Shown in pieces: positions 7,469 through 13,220 of a stretch of DNA of 13,220 bases; the stretch's first letter is position 1; each line of letters opens with the position of its first letter. The stretch comes from Comamonas sp. lk (GTDB lineage: Bacteria; Pseudomonadota; Gammaproteobacteria; Burkholderiales; Burkholderiaceae_C): positions 1 to 13,220 of the forward strand of contig CAMDHL010000035.1 in NCBI GenBank assembly GCA_945898105.1. The letters are read 5' to 3'. The notes under the pieces were generated by a model, which searched no databases, had not been told where the DNA came from, and was given only the letters and a program-made list of their open reading frames with translations. The translations under genes and the position numbers were made by a program.

Positions 7469-8905
7469 ATGGGTCAAAAATTGAAGATTGCAGGTTGGGT
7501 GATGCTGGGCGCCTTGGCCGGGTCGCTCACGACGGTTTCCATTCAAACGGTCGCCCGCAATACCTTGGCACCCATGCCTTTAGAAGAGTTGCAGCAGCTC
7601 TCCACCGTGTTCGGCCTGATTAAAAGCGATTACGTAGAGCCAGTAGATGAAAAAAAGCTGATCACCGACGCCATTACTGGCATGGTCTCCAGCCTCGACC
7701 CGCATTCCACTTATTTCGACAAAAAATCTTTCAAAGAATTTCGTGAAGGCACGACCGGGAAATTTGTGGGTGTAGGTATTGAAATCACCCAAGAAGATGG
7801 TTTCGTCAAAGTCGTCTCGCCAATTGAAGGATCGCCAGCCGATCGGGCCGGCCTCAAACCCAATGACCTGATTACCAAAGTCGATGACACCGCGGTGAAG
7901 GGCCTGAGCCTCAATGAAGCGGTCAAGCGCATGCGGGGAGAACCTGCCACTAAAGTGATACTGACGATATTCCGCAAAGATGAAAACCGCACCTTTCCGG
8001 TCACCATCATCCGCGAAGAGATCAAACAACAATCGGTGCGCGGCAAGTTGATAGAACCGGGTTATGCGTGGATACGCGTGAGCCAGTTCCAAGAGCGAAC
8101 CGTCGATGACTTTGTGAAAAAGGTCAACGACCTGTATGAGCAAGACCCAAAGATCAAAGGCATGGTGCTCGATTTGCGCAACGATCCAGGTGGCCTGCTC
8201 AATGCAGCGGTAGCGATATCCGCCGCCTTTTTGCCCGACAACGTGACGGTGGTTAGCACTAATGGGCAAACCGAGGAAAGCAAGCAAATACTGCGTGCCA
8301 ATGCGCGCGACTACATGGGCCGCATGGGCGCTGACCCGATCAAAAAACTACCGGCACAGTTAAAAAACATTCCGCTCGTCGTGTTGGTCAACGAAGGCTC
8401 GGCCTCGGCCAGTGAAATTGTGGCCGGCGCCTTGCAAGACCATAAACGCGCAACCATCATGGGCGGACAAACCTTTGGCAAAGGCTCAGTGCAAACCTTT
8501 AGGCCTTTGAGCGGAGACACAGGGCTGAAGATCACCACTTCGCGCTACTACACACCCAGTGGCCGCTCGATACAGGCCAAGGGCATCGTGCCGGATCTGA
8601 TGATCGATGACACTGAAAACGGTAGCCCGTTTGCAGCACTGCGTACCCGGGAAGCGGATCTGGAGAAGCATTTGGCTAGCGGCCAGGGCGAAGAGGTGAA
8701 GGACCCAGCACGCGAGAAAGCGCGCGACGAAGCCATCAAACGCCTGGAAGAGGAATCGCGCAAACCGGTGGCAGAGCGCCGCGCCCCTGAATTCGGGTCA
8801 GATAAAGACTTCCAACTGGGCCAGGCACTGAAAAAGCTCAAGGGCCAACCGGTGCTGATCAGCAAAACGCAAGTGGAGCGCAGCGCCGAGAAAAAAGAGG
8901 AATGA
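7469..8905 (+). CDS. ctpA: Carboxyl-terminal processing protease, S41 family (CtpA)
   Basis: A periplasmic serine protease of 478 residues that trims or degrades proteins from their C-termini, usually to control envelope proteins such as cell-wall hydrolases. A signal anchor covers about residues 7-30 (IAGWVMLGALAGSLTTVSI). The region around YVEPVDEKKLI..SSLDPHSTYFD at 55-84 is typical of the family. The PDZ domain spans about 98-170, with GVGIEITQEDG and the SPADRAGLKPNDLI loop. The protease core follows, with LDLRNDPGGLL at 234-244, NEGSASASEI at 308-317, and GGQTFGKGSVQ at 332-342. The catalytic pair is Ser313 and Lys338, 25 residues apart as in other CtpA/Prc enzymes. The C-terminal tail after about 400 is highly charged and probably partly disordered. 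GGAAAC near the ATG at 7469 serves as a weak ribosome site. The downstream moeB/thiF gene begins 9 bp after the stop. Physiological targets are unknown. Confidence 0.95.
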   Translation: MGQKLKIAGWVMLGALAGSLTTVSIQTVARNTLAPMPLEELQQLSTVFGLIKSDYVEPVDEKKLITDAITGMVSSLDPHSTYFDKKSFKEFREGTTGKFVGVGIEITQEDGFVKVVSPIEGSPADRAGLKPNDLITKVDDTAVKGLSLNEAVKRMRGEPATKVILTIFRKDENRTFPVTIIREEIKQQSVRGKLIEPGYAWIRVSQFQERTVDDFVKKVNDLYEQDPKIKGMVLDLRNDPGGLLNAAVAISAAFLPDNVTVVSTNGQTEESKQILRANARDYMGRMGADPIKKLPAQLKNIPLVVLVNEGSASASEIVAGALQDHKRATIMGGQTFGKGSVQTFRPLSGDTGLKITTSRYYTPSGRSIQAKGIVPDLMIDDTENGSPFAALRTREADLEKHLASGQGEEVKDPAREKARDEAIKRLEEESRKPVAERRAPEFGSDKDFQLGQALKKLKGQPVLISKTQVERSAEKKEE

Positions 8906-8914
8906 GGCGCGCCG

Positions 8915-9682
8915 GTGGCTGAACCGGAGCTACCCGACGCGGATTTGCTGCGATATTCGCGGCACCTGCTGCTAGAGGACGTCGGCGTAGAGGGGCAGCG
9001 CCGCATCTTGAAATCACGCGTACTTATTATTGGAGCCGGCGGTCTCGGCTCACCGGCGGCCATGTACCTGGCGTGCTCGGGGGTTGGCAACATCACGATC
9101 GTCGATGACGACACGGTGGATTTGACCAATTTGCAGCGCCAAATTATGCATAGCACCGAGCGCATCGGGCAAGCAAAAGTGCTGTCAGCACAAAGCACGC
9201 TGGCCCAACTGAACCCGGCGGTGCAGGTACAGGCGCTGCAGACACGCGCCGATGCAAAGTTGCTGCAGAGTCTGGTAGCGCAGGCGGATGTCGTGCTCGA
9301 TTGCTGCGACAACTTTCAAACTCGCCAAGCCATCAATGCCGTCTGTGTGCATCACCAGGTACCGCTGGTCAGCGGTGCTGCGATCGGCATGGACGGGCAG
9401 ATCGCGGTCTATGACCCACGCGATCCAAATGCGCCCTGCTATGCCTGCGTGTTTGCACCCGACACCCCGCCCGAAGAAGCACGCTGCGCCACCATGGGCG
9501 TTTTGGCGCCCTTGGTGGGTGTGATCGGCGCCATGCAAGCGCTTGAGGCGCTCAAATTGCTGGCGCAAACGGGCACCTCCCTAAGCGGCTATTTGCTGAT
9601 GTTGGATGCGCGCAGCATGGAGTGGACGCGGCTGCGGGTACAAAAGAACCCAGCTTGTTCGGTCTGCGGCGCCGAGCACTAA
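8915..9682 (+). CDS. HesA/MoeB/ThiF family adenylyltransferase
   Basis: An E1-like enzyme of 255 residues that adenylates the C-terminal glycine of a small ubiquitin-fold sulfur carrier (MoaD or ThiS). LLRYSRHLLL is at 11-20, a family signature. The nucleotide-binding loop GAGGLGSPAAMYLA is at 40-53. DDDTVDLTNLQRQ is at 64-76, and DCCDNFQTRQAIN at 129-141. The zinc-binding cysteines are in CYAC at 175-178 and CSVC at 248-251. A further cysteine is in RCATMGVLAP (Cys191). There is no C-terminal rhodanese domain, so a separate sulfurtransferase would be needed. MoeB and ThiF cannot be told apart safely by sequence alone, so I leave the symbol open. The start is a GTG at 8915 with GAGG seven bases upstream, overlapping the ctpA stop region. 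It is clearly in one operon with ctpA, although no functional link between them is evident. Confidence 0.93.
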   Translation: MAEPELPDADLLRYSRHLLLEDVGVEGQRRILKSRVLIIGAGGLGSPAAMYLACSGVGNITIVDDDTVDLTNLQRQIMHSTERIGQAKVLSAQSTLAQLNPAVQVQALQTRADAKLLQSLVAQADVVLDCCDNFQTRQAINAVCVHHQVPLVSGAAIGMDGQIAVYDPRDPNAPCYACVFAPDTPPEEARCATMGVLAPLVGVIGAMQALEALKLLAQTGTSLSGYLLMLDARSMEWTRLRVQKNPACSVCGAEH

Positions 9683-9704
9683 AGTACTCAGGCAATACAG
9701 CAGG

Positions 9705-9740
9705 TTCGGCACCTTTGGCAAGTTTGGCAAGTTTGGCATG
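9705..9740. repeat. Four-unit 9 bp tandem repeat between convergent genes
   Basis: Four in-register 9-mers follow each other: TTCGGCACC (9705), TTTGGCAAG (9714), TTTGGCAAG (9723) and TTTGGCATG (9732). The middle two are identical and the outer ones diverge. It lies in the 85 bp between the moeB/thiF stop and the DUF429 stop. No protein feature explains it; it may be slippage or a set of repeated protein-binding sites. Confidence 0.75.
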
Positions 9741-9754
9741 CTCGCAAAATGCGC

Positions 9755-9776
9755 GGCGCTCGACTCCCTAAGCGCC
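9755..9776. terminator. Possible weak hairpin at the DUF429 stop
   Basis: GGCGCT (9755-9760) and AGCGCC (9771-9776) can pair across a 10-base loop that contains the DUF429 TAG stop. Read on the minus strand it is followed by GCGCATTTTGCG, a poor and displaced T tract. It could mark the end of the folE-BLUF-DUF429 transcript, but the stem is short. Confidence 0.28.
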
Positions 9777-10595
9777 CAGTATCCAGCCTTCCAAAGCGTC
9801 CATGTCTACGGGTAAACCGTAGCGCGAATCACCCTGGGCGTATGCCCGCTGGGCCCAGGCGGCTTGCACTAGGCACAGCACCGCGTCCAGGGCATCTCCG
9901 CTCGCGTCCTGCGCCAGCGCATCGCGCTGCGCGTGGCTTAATTTGAGGCGTATACCCCAGCGAGTCTGCCCCAGCTCCAGGGCGTTTATAAGATCTTTGC
10001 GAGCAATCAAGCGCTCTGGCGTGTGCTTGGTCTTGTCATCACTTTTATAACTTTGCGCACCCAGCACCTCGCGCGCCAACATACCCGGATACGCCTCTAA
10101 GGCAATGCGCGCGGCCTGCGCATCGGGCGCTTGCAAGCCAGGGAAATAGGCGCCCGCTGCCAACAAGGCCGGTACGCCCGCATGCAGCATATAGGCCACA
10201 GGCGGATTGACCCATTTCATGGAGGAACTGGAGCCGGCCGGGCCGTCGGTAGCCCGGTGTGCGAACTTGCCGCCCGCGGGTCGACTGTCGCAAAAAGCCG
10301 CGAACAGATCACGGATCTGGGGTCGGGGCATGGCGCCGTAATGCGCGATGCAATCTTCCCAGCGGGTGGGCCAGCCCAAATGAACTACGAGTTCACGCGG
10401 TAGTCCAAAGGGCAAATCGAAACCGCCCACCCAGGTCGGGTGCGCGCGCAGTGCCGAAGTAAACGTGTCCAGGCTTTGCAGGCGCTCCAGGTTGTCTAGT
10501 ACCAGACGTACGCCGTCGCTACGCCCCCAGGCCAAGACAATGTGTTTGCGGGGACCAGGGCTGCTGGAAAAATCACAACCCAGCAGCAAGGCCAT
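9768..10595 (-). CDS. DUF429 family protein (possible RNase H-like fold)
   Basis: A soluble protein of 275 residues without signal peptide or membrane segment. It matches the DUF429 pattern I know: an N-terminal GCDFSSSPGPRK at 6-17, GGFDLPFGLPREL at 57-69, a loop with RATDGPAGSSSSMKWVNPPVAYML at 114-137, EAYPGMLAREV at 167-177, YKSDDK at 183-188, and GDALDAVLCLVQAAWA at 233-248. Members are thought to have an RNase H/actin-like fold. The spaced acidic residues Asp8, Asp60, Glu168 and Asp234/Asp237 would suit a metal site, but that is inference and no activity is established here. The ATG at 10595 lies 18 bp after the BLUF gene stop on the same strand, so it is likely the third gene of the folE operon. 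Its Shine-Dalgarno is poor, and translation may be coupled to the upstream gene. Confidence 0.85.
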   Translation of the reverse strand: MALLLGCDFSSSPGPRKHIVLAWGRSDGVRLVLDNLERLQSLDTFTSALRAHPTWVGGFDLPFGLPRELVVHLGWPTRWEDCIAHYGAMPRPQIRDLFAAFCDSRPAGGKFAHRATDGPAGSSSSMKWVNPPVAYMLHAGVPALLAAGAYFPGLQAPDAQAARIALEAYPGMLAREVLGAQSYKSDDKTKHTPERLIARKDLINALELGQTRWGIRLKLSHAQRDALAQDASGDALDAVLCLVQAAWAQRAYAQGDSRYGLPVDMDALEGWILGA

Positions 10596-10613
10596 GGGTA
10601 ATGGCTACGCCGC

Positions 10614-11036
10614 TTAGGCCCGGCCCATGATGGACGCAGTGGCCATCAGTTCTTCCAACAGCGCCAGCGATACTTTGCCTGAAACGCCATACGGATCTAG
10701 CTCAGGCCTTTCCGCGTACTTCAGCAGGATGCTCGCGTTGATTTTGGACATATTGACCTGCCCCATGGTCCAGCCGCTGAAACGTCGCTCAGAGATTTCC
10801 TCGTAATGCAGCAAGACCACGTCTTTATGGCGCGGGTCACGCTGGATGTGGCCGTACAACTCACTTACGGCATTGCGCCCGCCTTCTATGGCTTGCAGAA
10901 ATATGCCGCCGCCATAGCAAAGAATACCGGTGATGCCTTGACCGGGATTGCCCTGACGCGATTGGGCAAGAATCGAGTCAATCTCGGCGGTGGCCGCGTC
11001 GACGGCGCGACTGGCATAAAGCAAACGGACCAACAT
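10614..11036 (-). CDS. BLUF-domain blue-light photoreceptor (single domain)
   Basis: A short flavin-binding photoreceptor of 140 residues: one BLUF domain (about 1-95) plus a C-terminal helical extension, with no output domain. The residues of the light reaction are present: Tyr7 in LVRLLYASR, Asn30 in the segment before GITGILCY at 34-41, and Gln48 in GGGIFLQAIEG. Arg85-Phe86 and Trp89-Met91 in RRFSGWTMG are also kept. Of the Asn pair usual before the GITG motif, the first is Gly29, and there is one residue less between Tyr7 and Asn30 than in Slr1694/PixD. Single-domain BLUF proteins act by light-dependent binding to a partner protein. The ATG at 11036 is 3 bp after the folE stop (TGA-GCC-ATG), with AAAGG seven bases upstream inside folE, so translation is likely coupled to folE. 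DUF429 follows 18 bp downstream. The partner is unknown; FolE or the DUF429 protein are natural candidates. Confidence 0.93.
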   Translation of the reverse strand: MLVRLLYASRAVDAATAEIDSILAQSRQGNPGQGITGILCYGGGIFLQAIEGGRNAVSELYGHIQRDPRHKDVVLLHYEEISERRFSGWTMGQVNMSKINASILLKYAERPELDPYGVSGKVSLALLEELMATASIMGRA

Positions 11037-11039
11037 GGC

Positions 11040-11741
11040 TCAGCCTTTCTTGGGAATGAGAGACAAAAACTCGCGGCGCAAATTCGGGTCTTTCAAAAAC
11101 ACGCCACGCATCACGGAATTAATCATCTTGCTGTCCATGTCTTTCACACCACGCCAGGACATGCAGAAATGGCTGGCCTCCATCACGATCGCCAGACCAT
11201 CGGGTTGGGTCTTTTCCTGGATTAAGTCAGCCAACTGCACTACGGCTTCCTCCTGGATTTGCGGCCGTCCCATCACCCACTCAGCCAAGCGGGCGTACTT
11301 GCTAAGACCAATAACATTGGTGTGTTCGTTCGGCAAGACGCCGATCCAAATACTACCGATCACCGGGCAAAAATGGTGGCTGCATGCGCTGCGCACCGTG
11401 ATCGGGCCAACGATCATCAACTCATTTAGGTGTTCTGCGTTGGGGAATTCGGTAATTGCAGGCGCCGGCACATAGCGGCCCCGGAACACTTCATTCAGAT
11501 ACATCTTGGCCACGCGGCGCGCAGTGTTGGAAGTGTTGTGGTCATTGTCGGTGTCAATCACCAAGCTGCCCAGCACGCCGCGCATCTTCTCTTCGACCTC
11601 ATCGAGCAAGGATTCGAGCTCGCCCGGGGCGATGAATTCAGCAATATTGTCGTTGGCGTTAAAACGCTTGCGTGCGGCTCGTATGCGCTCGCGGATTTTG
11701 ACGGAAACCGGGGTTCCAACGTCCTCGTCAGGTGGATTCAT
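11040..11741 (-). CDS. folE: GTP cyclohydrolase I (FolE, type I)
   Basis: Converts GTP to 7,8-dihydroneopterin triphosphate, the first step of tetrahydrofolate and pterin synthesis. The protein is 233 residues. The catalytic zinc ligands are all present: Cys120 and His123 in SACSHHFCPVIG at 118-129, and Cys193 in ASHFCMSWRGVKD at 189-201. TSNTARRVAKMYLNEVF at 70-86 and IGLSKYARLAEWVMGRPQIQEE at 144-165 are the other signatures, the latter positioning GTP. This is the zinc-dependent FolE class, not FolE2. The N-terminal 30 residues are a basic extension longer than in the E. coli enzyme, which is common in betaproteobacteria. The ATG at 11741 has only a weak AAAG four bases upstream. No riboswitch-like structure is evident in the 115 bp upstream. 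It is first in a tight minus-strand set with the BLUF gene and DUF429. Confidence 0.96.
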   Translation of the reverse strand: MNPPDEDVGTPVSVKIRERIRAARKRFNANDNIAEFIAPGELESLLDEVEEKMRGVLGSLVIDTDNDHNTSNTARRVAKMYLNEVFRGRYVPAPAITEFPNAEHLNELMIVGPITVRSACSHHFCPVIGSIWIGVLPNEHTNVIGLSKYARLAEWVMGRPQIQEEAVVQLADLIQEKTQPDGLAIVMEASHFCMSWRGVKDMDSKMINSVMRGVFLKDPNLRREFLSLIPKKG

Positions 11742-11856
11742 GGCGCTTTAAGTTCTATAGCTATCAAACCATATTACCAGCGTTTTCTTCAGGCACCACG
11801 GGGCCAATCGCAAAGCACGCGTCATGGACACGGGATTGGGCAGGCGCTGGCACGCG
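11742..11856 (-). promoter_or_regulatory. folE upstream region with an AT-rich palindrome
   Basis: These 115 bp separate clsB from folE and are the most likely place for a folE promoter and a clsB transcript end. The palindrome ATAGCTAT at 11757-11764 lies 16 bp upstream of the folE ATG, in an AT-rich patch unlike the surroundings. On the minus strand TAATAT and TATAGA hexamers could be -10 elements, but I found no good -35 partner. I see no terminator for clsB. Confidence 0.3.
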
Positions 11857-13071
11857 TTAATAGCGACGGCCCACAACAAATAAACCAATCCGCAAGATGA
11901 GCAGCGCCAGCACGTCCAGAGTACGCTGCCAACGCCCGCGCTGGGCATAGCGCAGCGGGTCCATTTGCACCGACTGCTGATCAATAGCCTTGCGCACCCG
12001 TTGGTGCAGCACCTGGGCGAAATGCGGATCGCGTAACACCACATTGGCTTCACGCGCCAGCAAGAGGCTTAAAGGCTCCAGGTTGGAAGAACCCACTGTG
12101 GCCCATACGCTATCGACCACCGCCACTTTGGCGTGCAGCAAACCGCCCTGGTACTCGTGGATCTGCACGCCCGCCGCCAGCAAGCTGCCGTACACCGCGC
12201 GCGCGCCATGGAACTGCATGAAATACTCATAGCGACCTTGCAATAACAAGATCACGCGCACGCCGCGCTTTGCAGCATGCTCCAGCGCATGGCGTAACTT
12301 ACGTCCGGGCATGAAATAGGCGTTGGCGATCAATACCTCGTGATGCGCTTGCCCTATCGCCTGACGATACGCTTGTTCGATACGGCTTCGATTACGCAGG
12401 TTGTCACGCAGCACGAGCGCAGCCGATATCTTGCCCTGCGAATCCTGCGGCGCAGGCGCACGCATGGGGGCAGGCTGTGGCCGCAAGGCGCTACGCAATT
12501 GACCGCCTGCCTTAGACCATTGGCGCGATTCCAAACCATGCGCAAAATCGAGTCGCGACCAAAAGCGCTGCATCAGCGCCTGCGTATCTTGTACCAAGGG
12601 GCCGTGGACCTGCACCGCAAAATCCAAACGCGCAGAATCTAAAGTGCCCAGATGCGGATCCTGAAAATCGTCTATGACGTTGATACCGCCACAAAAAGCC
12701 ACCCTCCCATCGACCACACACAACTTGCGGTGCAAGCGACGCCAGCGCACGGGAAAAAAGACTCCCAACCAACCCAATGGCGAAAAGCGATGCCAGTGCA
12801 CGCCAGCAGCATCAAAACGCGCAGTCCATTGCGGCGGCAACGGCGGTGTACCGATGCCATCGACCACCAGATAGACCCGCACGCCACGCAAGGCCGCACT
12901 TTCCAACGCCGAGGCTACGGCCTGACCCTGTTTATCAAAGGCAAAAATATAGCTTTCCAAGCGCACCTCGTGGCTACTGTGCTCGATGGCATGCACCACG
13001 GCAGCAAACAACTCGTCCGCCCCTTGGAACAAATGCAAGCGGTGGCGCGGGCGCAAAACTACTGCGTTCAA
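11857..13071 (-). CDS. clsB: Cardiolipin synthase ClsB-type (phospholipase D superfamily)
   Basis: A phospholipase D-superfamily transphosphatidylase of 404 residues that makes cardiolipin and related lipids at the inner membrane. It has two HKD motifs: HRKLCVVDGRVAFCGGIN at 114-131 (His114, Lys116, Asp121) and HAKVAVVDSVWATVGSSN at 313-330 (His313, Lys315, Asp320). Length and the lack of two N-terminal membrane helices fit ClsB (YbhO), not ClsA. A hydrophobic segment at about 385-401 near the C-terminus could touch the membrane. The frame has no ATG near the expected start. I take the TTG at 13071, which has TAAGG about seven bases upstream and overlaps the stop of the upstream gene as TTGA. 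That upstream gene encodes an endonuclease/exonuclease/phosphatase-family protein, as in E. coli ybhP-ybhO, which supports the assignment and suggests translational coupling. Confidence 0.93.
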   Translation of the reverse strand: MNAVVLRPRHRLHLFQGADELFAAVVHAIEHSSHEVRLESYIFAFDKQGQAVASALESAALRGVRVYLVVDGIGTPPLPPQWTARFDAAGVHWHRFSPLGWLGVFFPVRWRRLHRKLCVVDGRVAFCGGINVIDDFQDPHLGTLDSARLDFAVQVHGPLVQDTQALMQRFWSRLDFAHGLESRQWSKAGGQLRSALRPQPAPMRAPAPQDSQGKISAALVLRDNLRNRSRIEQAYRQAIGQAHHEVLIANAYFMPGRKLRHALEHAAKRGVRVILLLQGRYEYFMQFHGARAVYGSLLAAGVQIHEYQGGLLHAKVAVVDSVWATVGSSNLEPLSLLLAREANVVLRDPHFAQVLHQRVRKAIDQQSVQMDPLRYAQRGRWQRTLDVLALLILRIGLFVVGRRY

Positions 13072-13220
13072 GGCAGCGCCTTACCAGGCAGCACAAACTC
13101 GGCAACGATGGGCAAATGGTCCGACATGCGCGCCCAGTGCGGCCCATGGGGCACATGCTGGCGCAAGGGCTGCAGGCCCCGCGTGTAAATATGATCCAAC
13201 GCCAACAAAGGCAATGCCGA
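13068..13220 (-). CDS. Endonuclease/exonuclease/phosphatase family protein (YbhP-like, C-terminal 50 codons)
   Basis: Only the C-terminal 50 residues are in the window; the gene continues past the right edge. The frame ends in TGA at 13070-13068. It reads LDHIYTRGLQPL, then HWARMSDHLPIVAEFVL near the end. LDHIY and especially SDHLPIVAEF, with its Asp-His pair, are the C-terminal active-site signature of the endonuclease/exonuclease/phosphatase superfamily. Substrate cannot be told from this piece. The stop overlaps the clsB TTG start, and the same gene order occurs as ybhP-ybhO in E. coli, so YbhP-like is the best guess. This short frame is easily missed because it has no start codon in the window. 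Confidence 0.87.
   Translation of the reverse strand, partial: SALPLLALDHIYTRGLQPLRQHVPHGPHWARMSDHLPIVAEFVLPGKALP

Noticed and set aside
7580..8287. Antisense frame within ctpA (235 codons)
   Set aside because: It is opposite the PDZ and protease core of ctpA and has no own ribosome site or motif.
8548..9312. Antisense frame spanning ctpA and moeB/thiF (254 codons)
   Set aside because: It is Ser/Arg-rich low-complexity translation covering two unrelated conserved genes on the other strand.
11748..12053. Small separate gene between clsB and folE
   Set aside because: Most of the frame lies within the clsB C-terminal coding region in another phase, and its Cys/Arg-rich translation matches nothing.
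1..13220. Mobile elements, CRISPR arrays, tRNA or rRNA genes, toxin-antitoxin pairs
   Set aside because: I looked for terminal inverted repeats with transposase-like frames, regularly spaced direct repeats and cloverleaf-like sequences, and saw none. All sizeable frames are accounted for by chromosomal genes.

Overview
The window is a densely coded stretch (about 96% coding) of a betaproteobacterial chromosome, most likely Burkholderiales and probably Comamonadaceae. The evidence is the paired cyanophycin synthetase genes (cphA'-cphA), the rhodanese-grxC-secB-gpsA cluster placed divergently from gpmA, the gpmA-ctpA-moeB/thiF series, and GC-rich codon use. I see no tRNA, rRNA, insertion sequence, CRISPR array, phage gene or attachment site. 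The longest gene-free stretch is only about 130 bp.

Layout. (1) Positions 1-4087, plus strand: the 3' part of a truncated-type cyanophycin synthetase (CphA') whose ligase P-loop is lost, then an intact CphA of 856 residues. Together they concern storage of nitrogen as an Asp/Arg polymer. (2) Positions 4135-6487, minus strand: a membrane-anchored rhodanese, glutaredoxin 3 (grxC), the export chaperone SecB and glycerol-3-phosphate dehydrogenase (gpsA). A strong hairpin lies between grxC and secB, in the probable secB leader. (3) Positions 6598-9682, plus strand: gpmA (glycolysis), an S41 carboxyl-terminal protease (ctpA) and a MoeB/ThiF-type adenylyltransferase. A 110 bp divergent control region separates blocks 2 and 3. 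(4) Positions 9768-11741, minus strand: a compact three-gene set, folE (GTP cyclohydrolase I), a single-domain BLUF blue-light photoreceptor starting 3 bp after the folE stop, and a DUF429 protein 18 bp further on. (5) Positions 11857-13220, minus strand: the last 50 codons of an endonuclease/exonuclease/phosphatase-family protein overlapping a clsB-type cardiolipin synthase, the same pair as ybhP-ybhO of Escherichia coli.

Most of the window is conserved housekeeping. Two things merit follow-up. One is the folE-BLUF-DUF429 arrangement, which places a flavin light sensor in a likely operon with the first enzyme of tetrahydrofolate/pterin synthesis and an uncharacterised, possibly RNase H-like protein. 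The other is the CphA' paralogue, which keeps its ATP-grasp motifs but has lost the nucleotide-binding motifs and the C-terminal domain of its Mur-ligase-like half. Several genes use non-ATG starts that are well supported by ribosome binding sites (rhodanese GTG, moeB/thiF GTG, clsB TTG).
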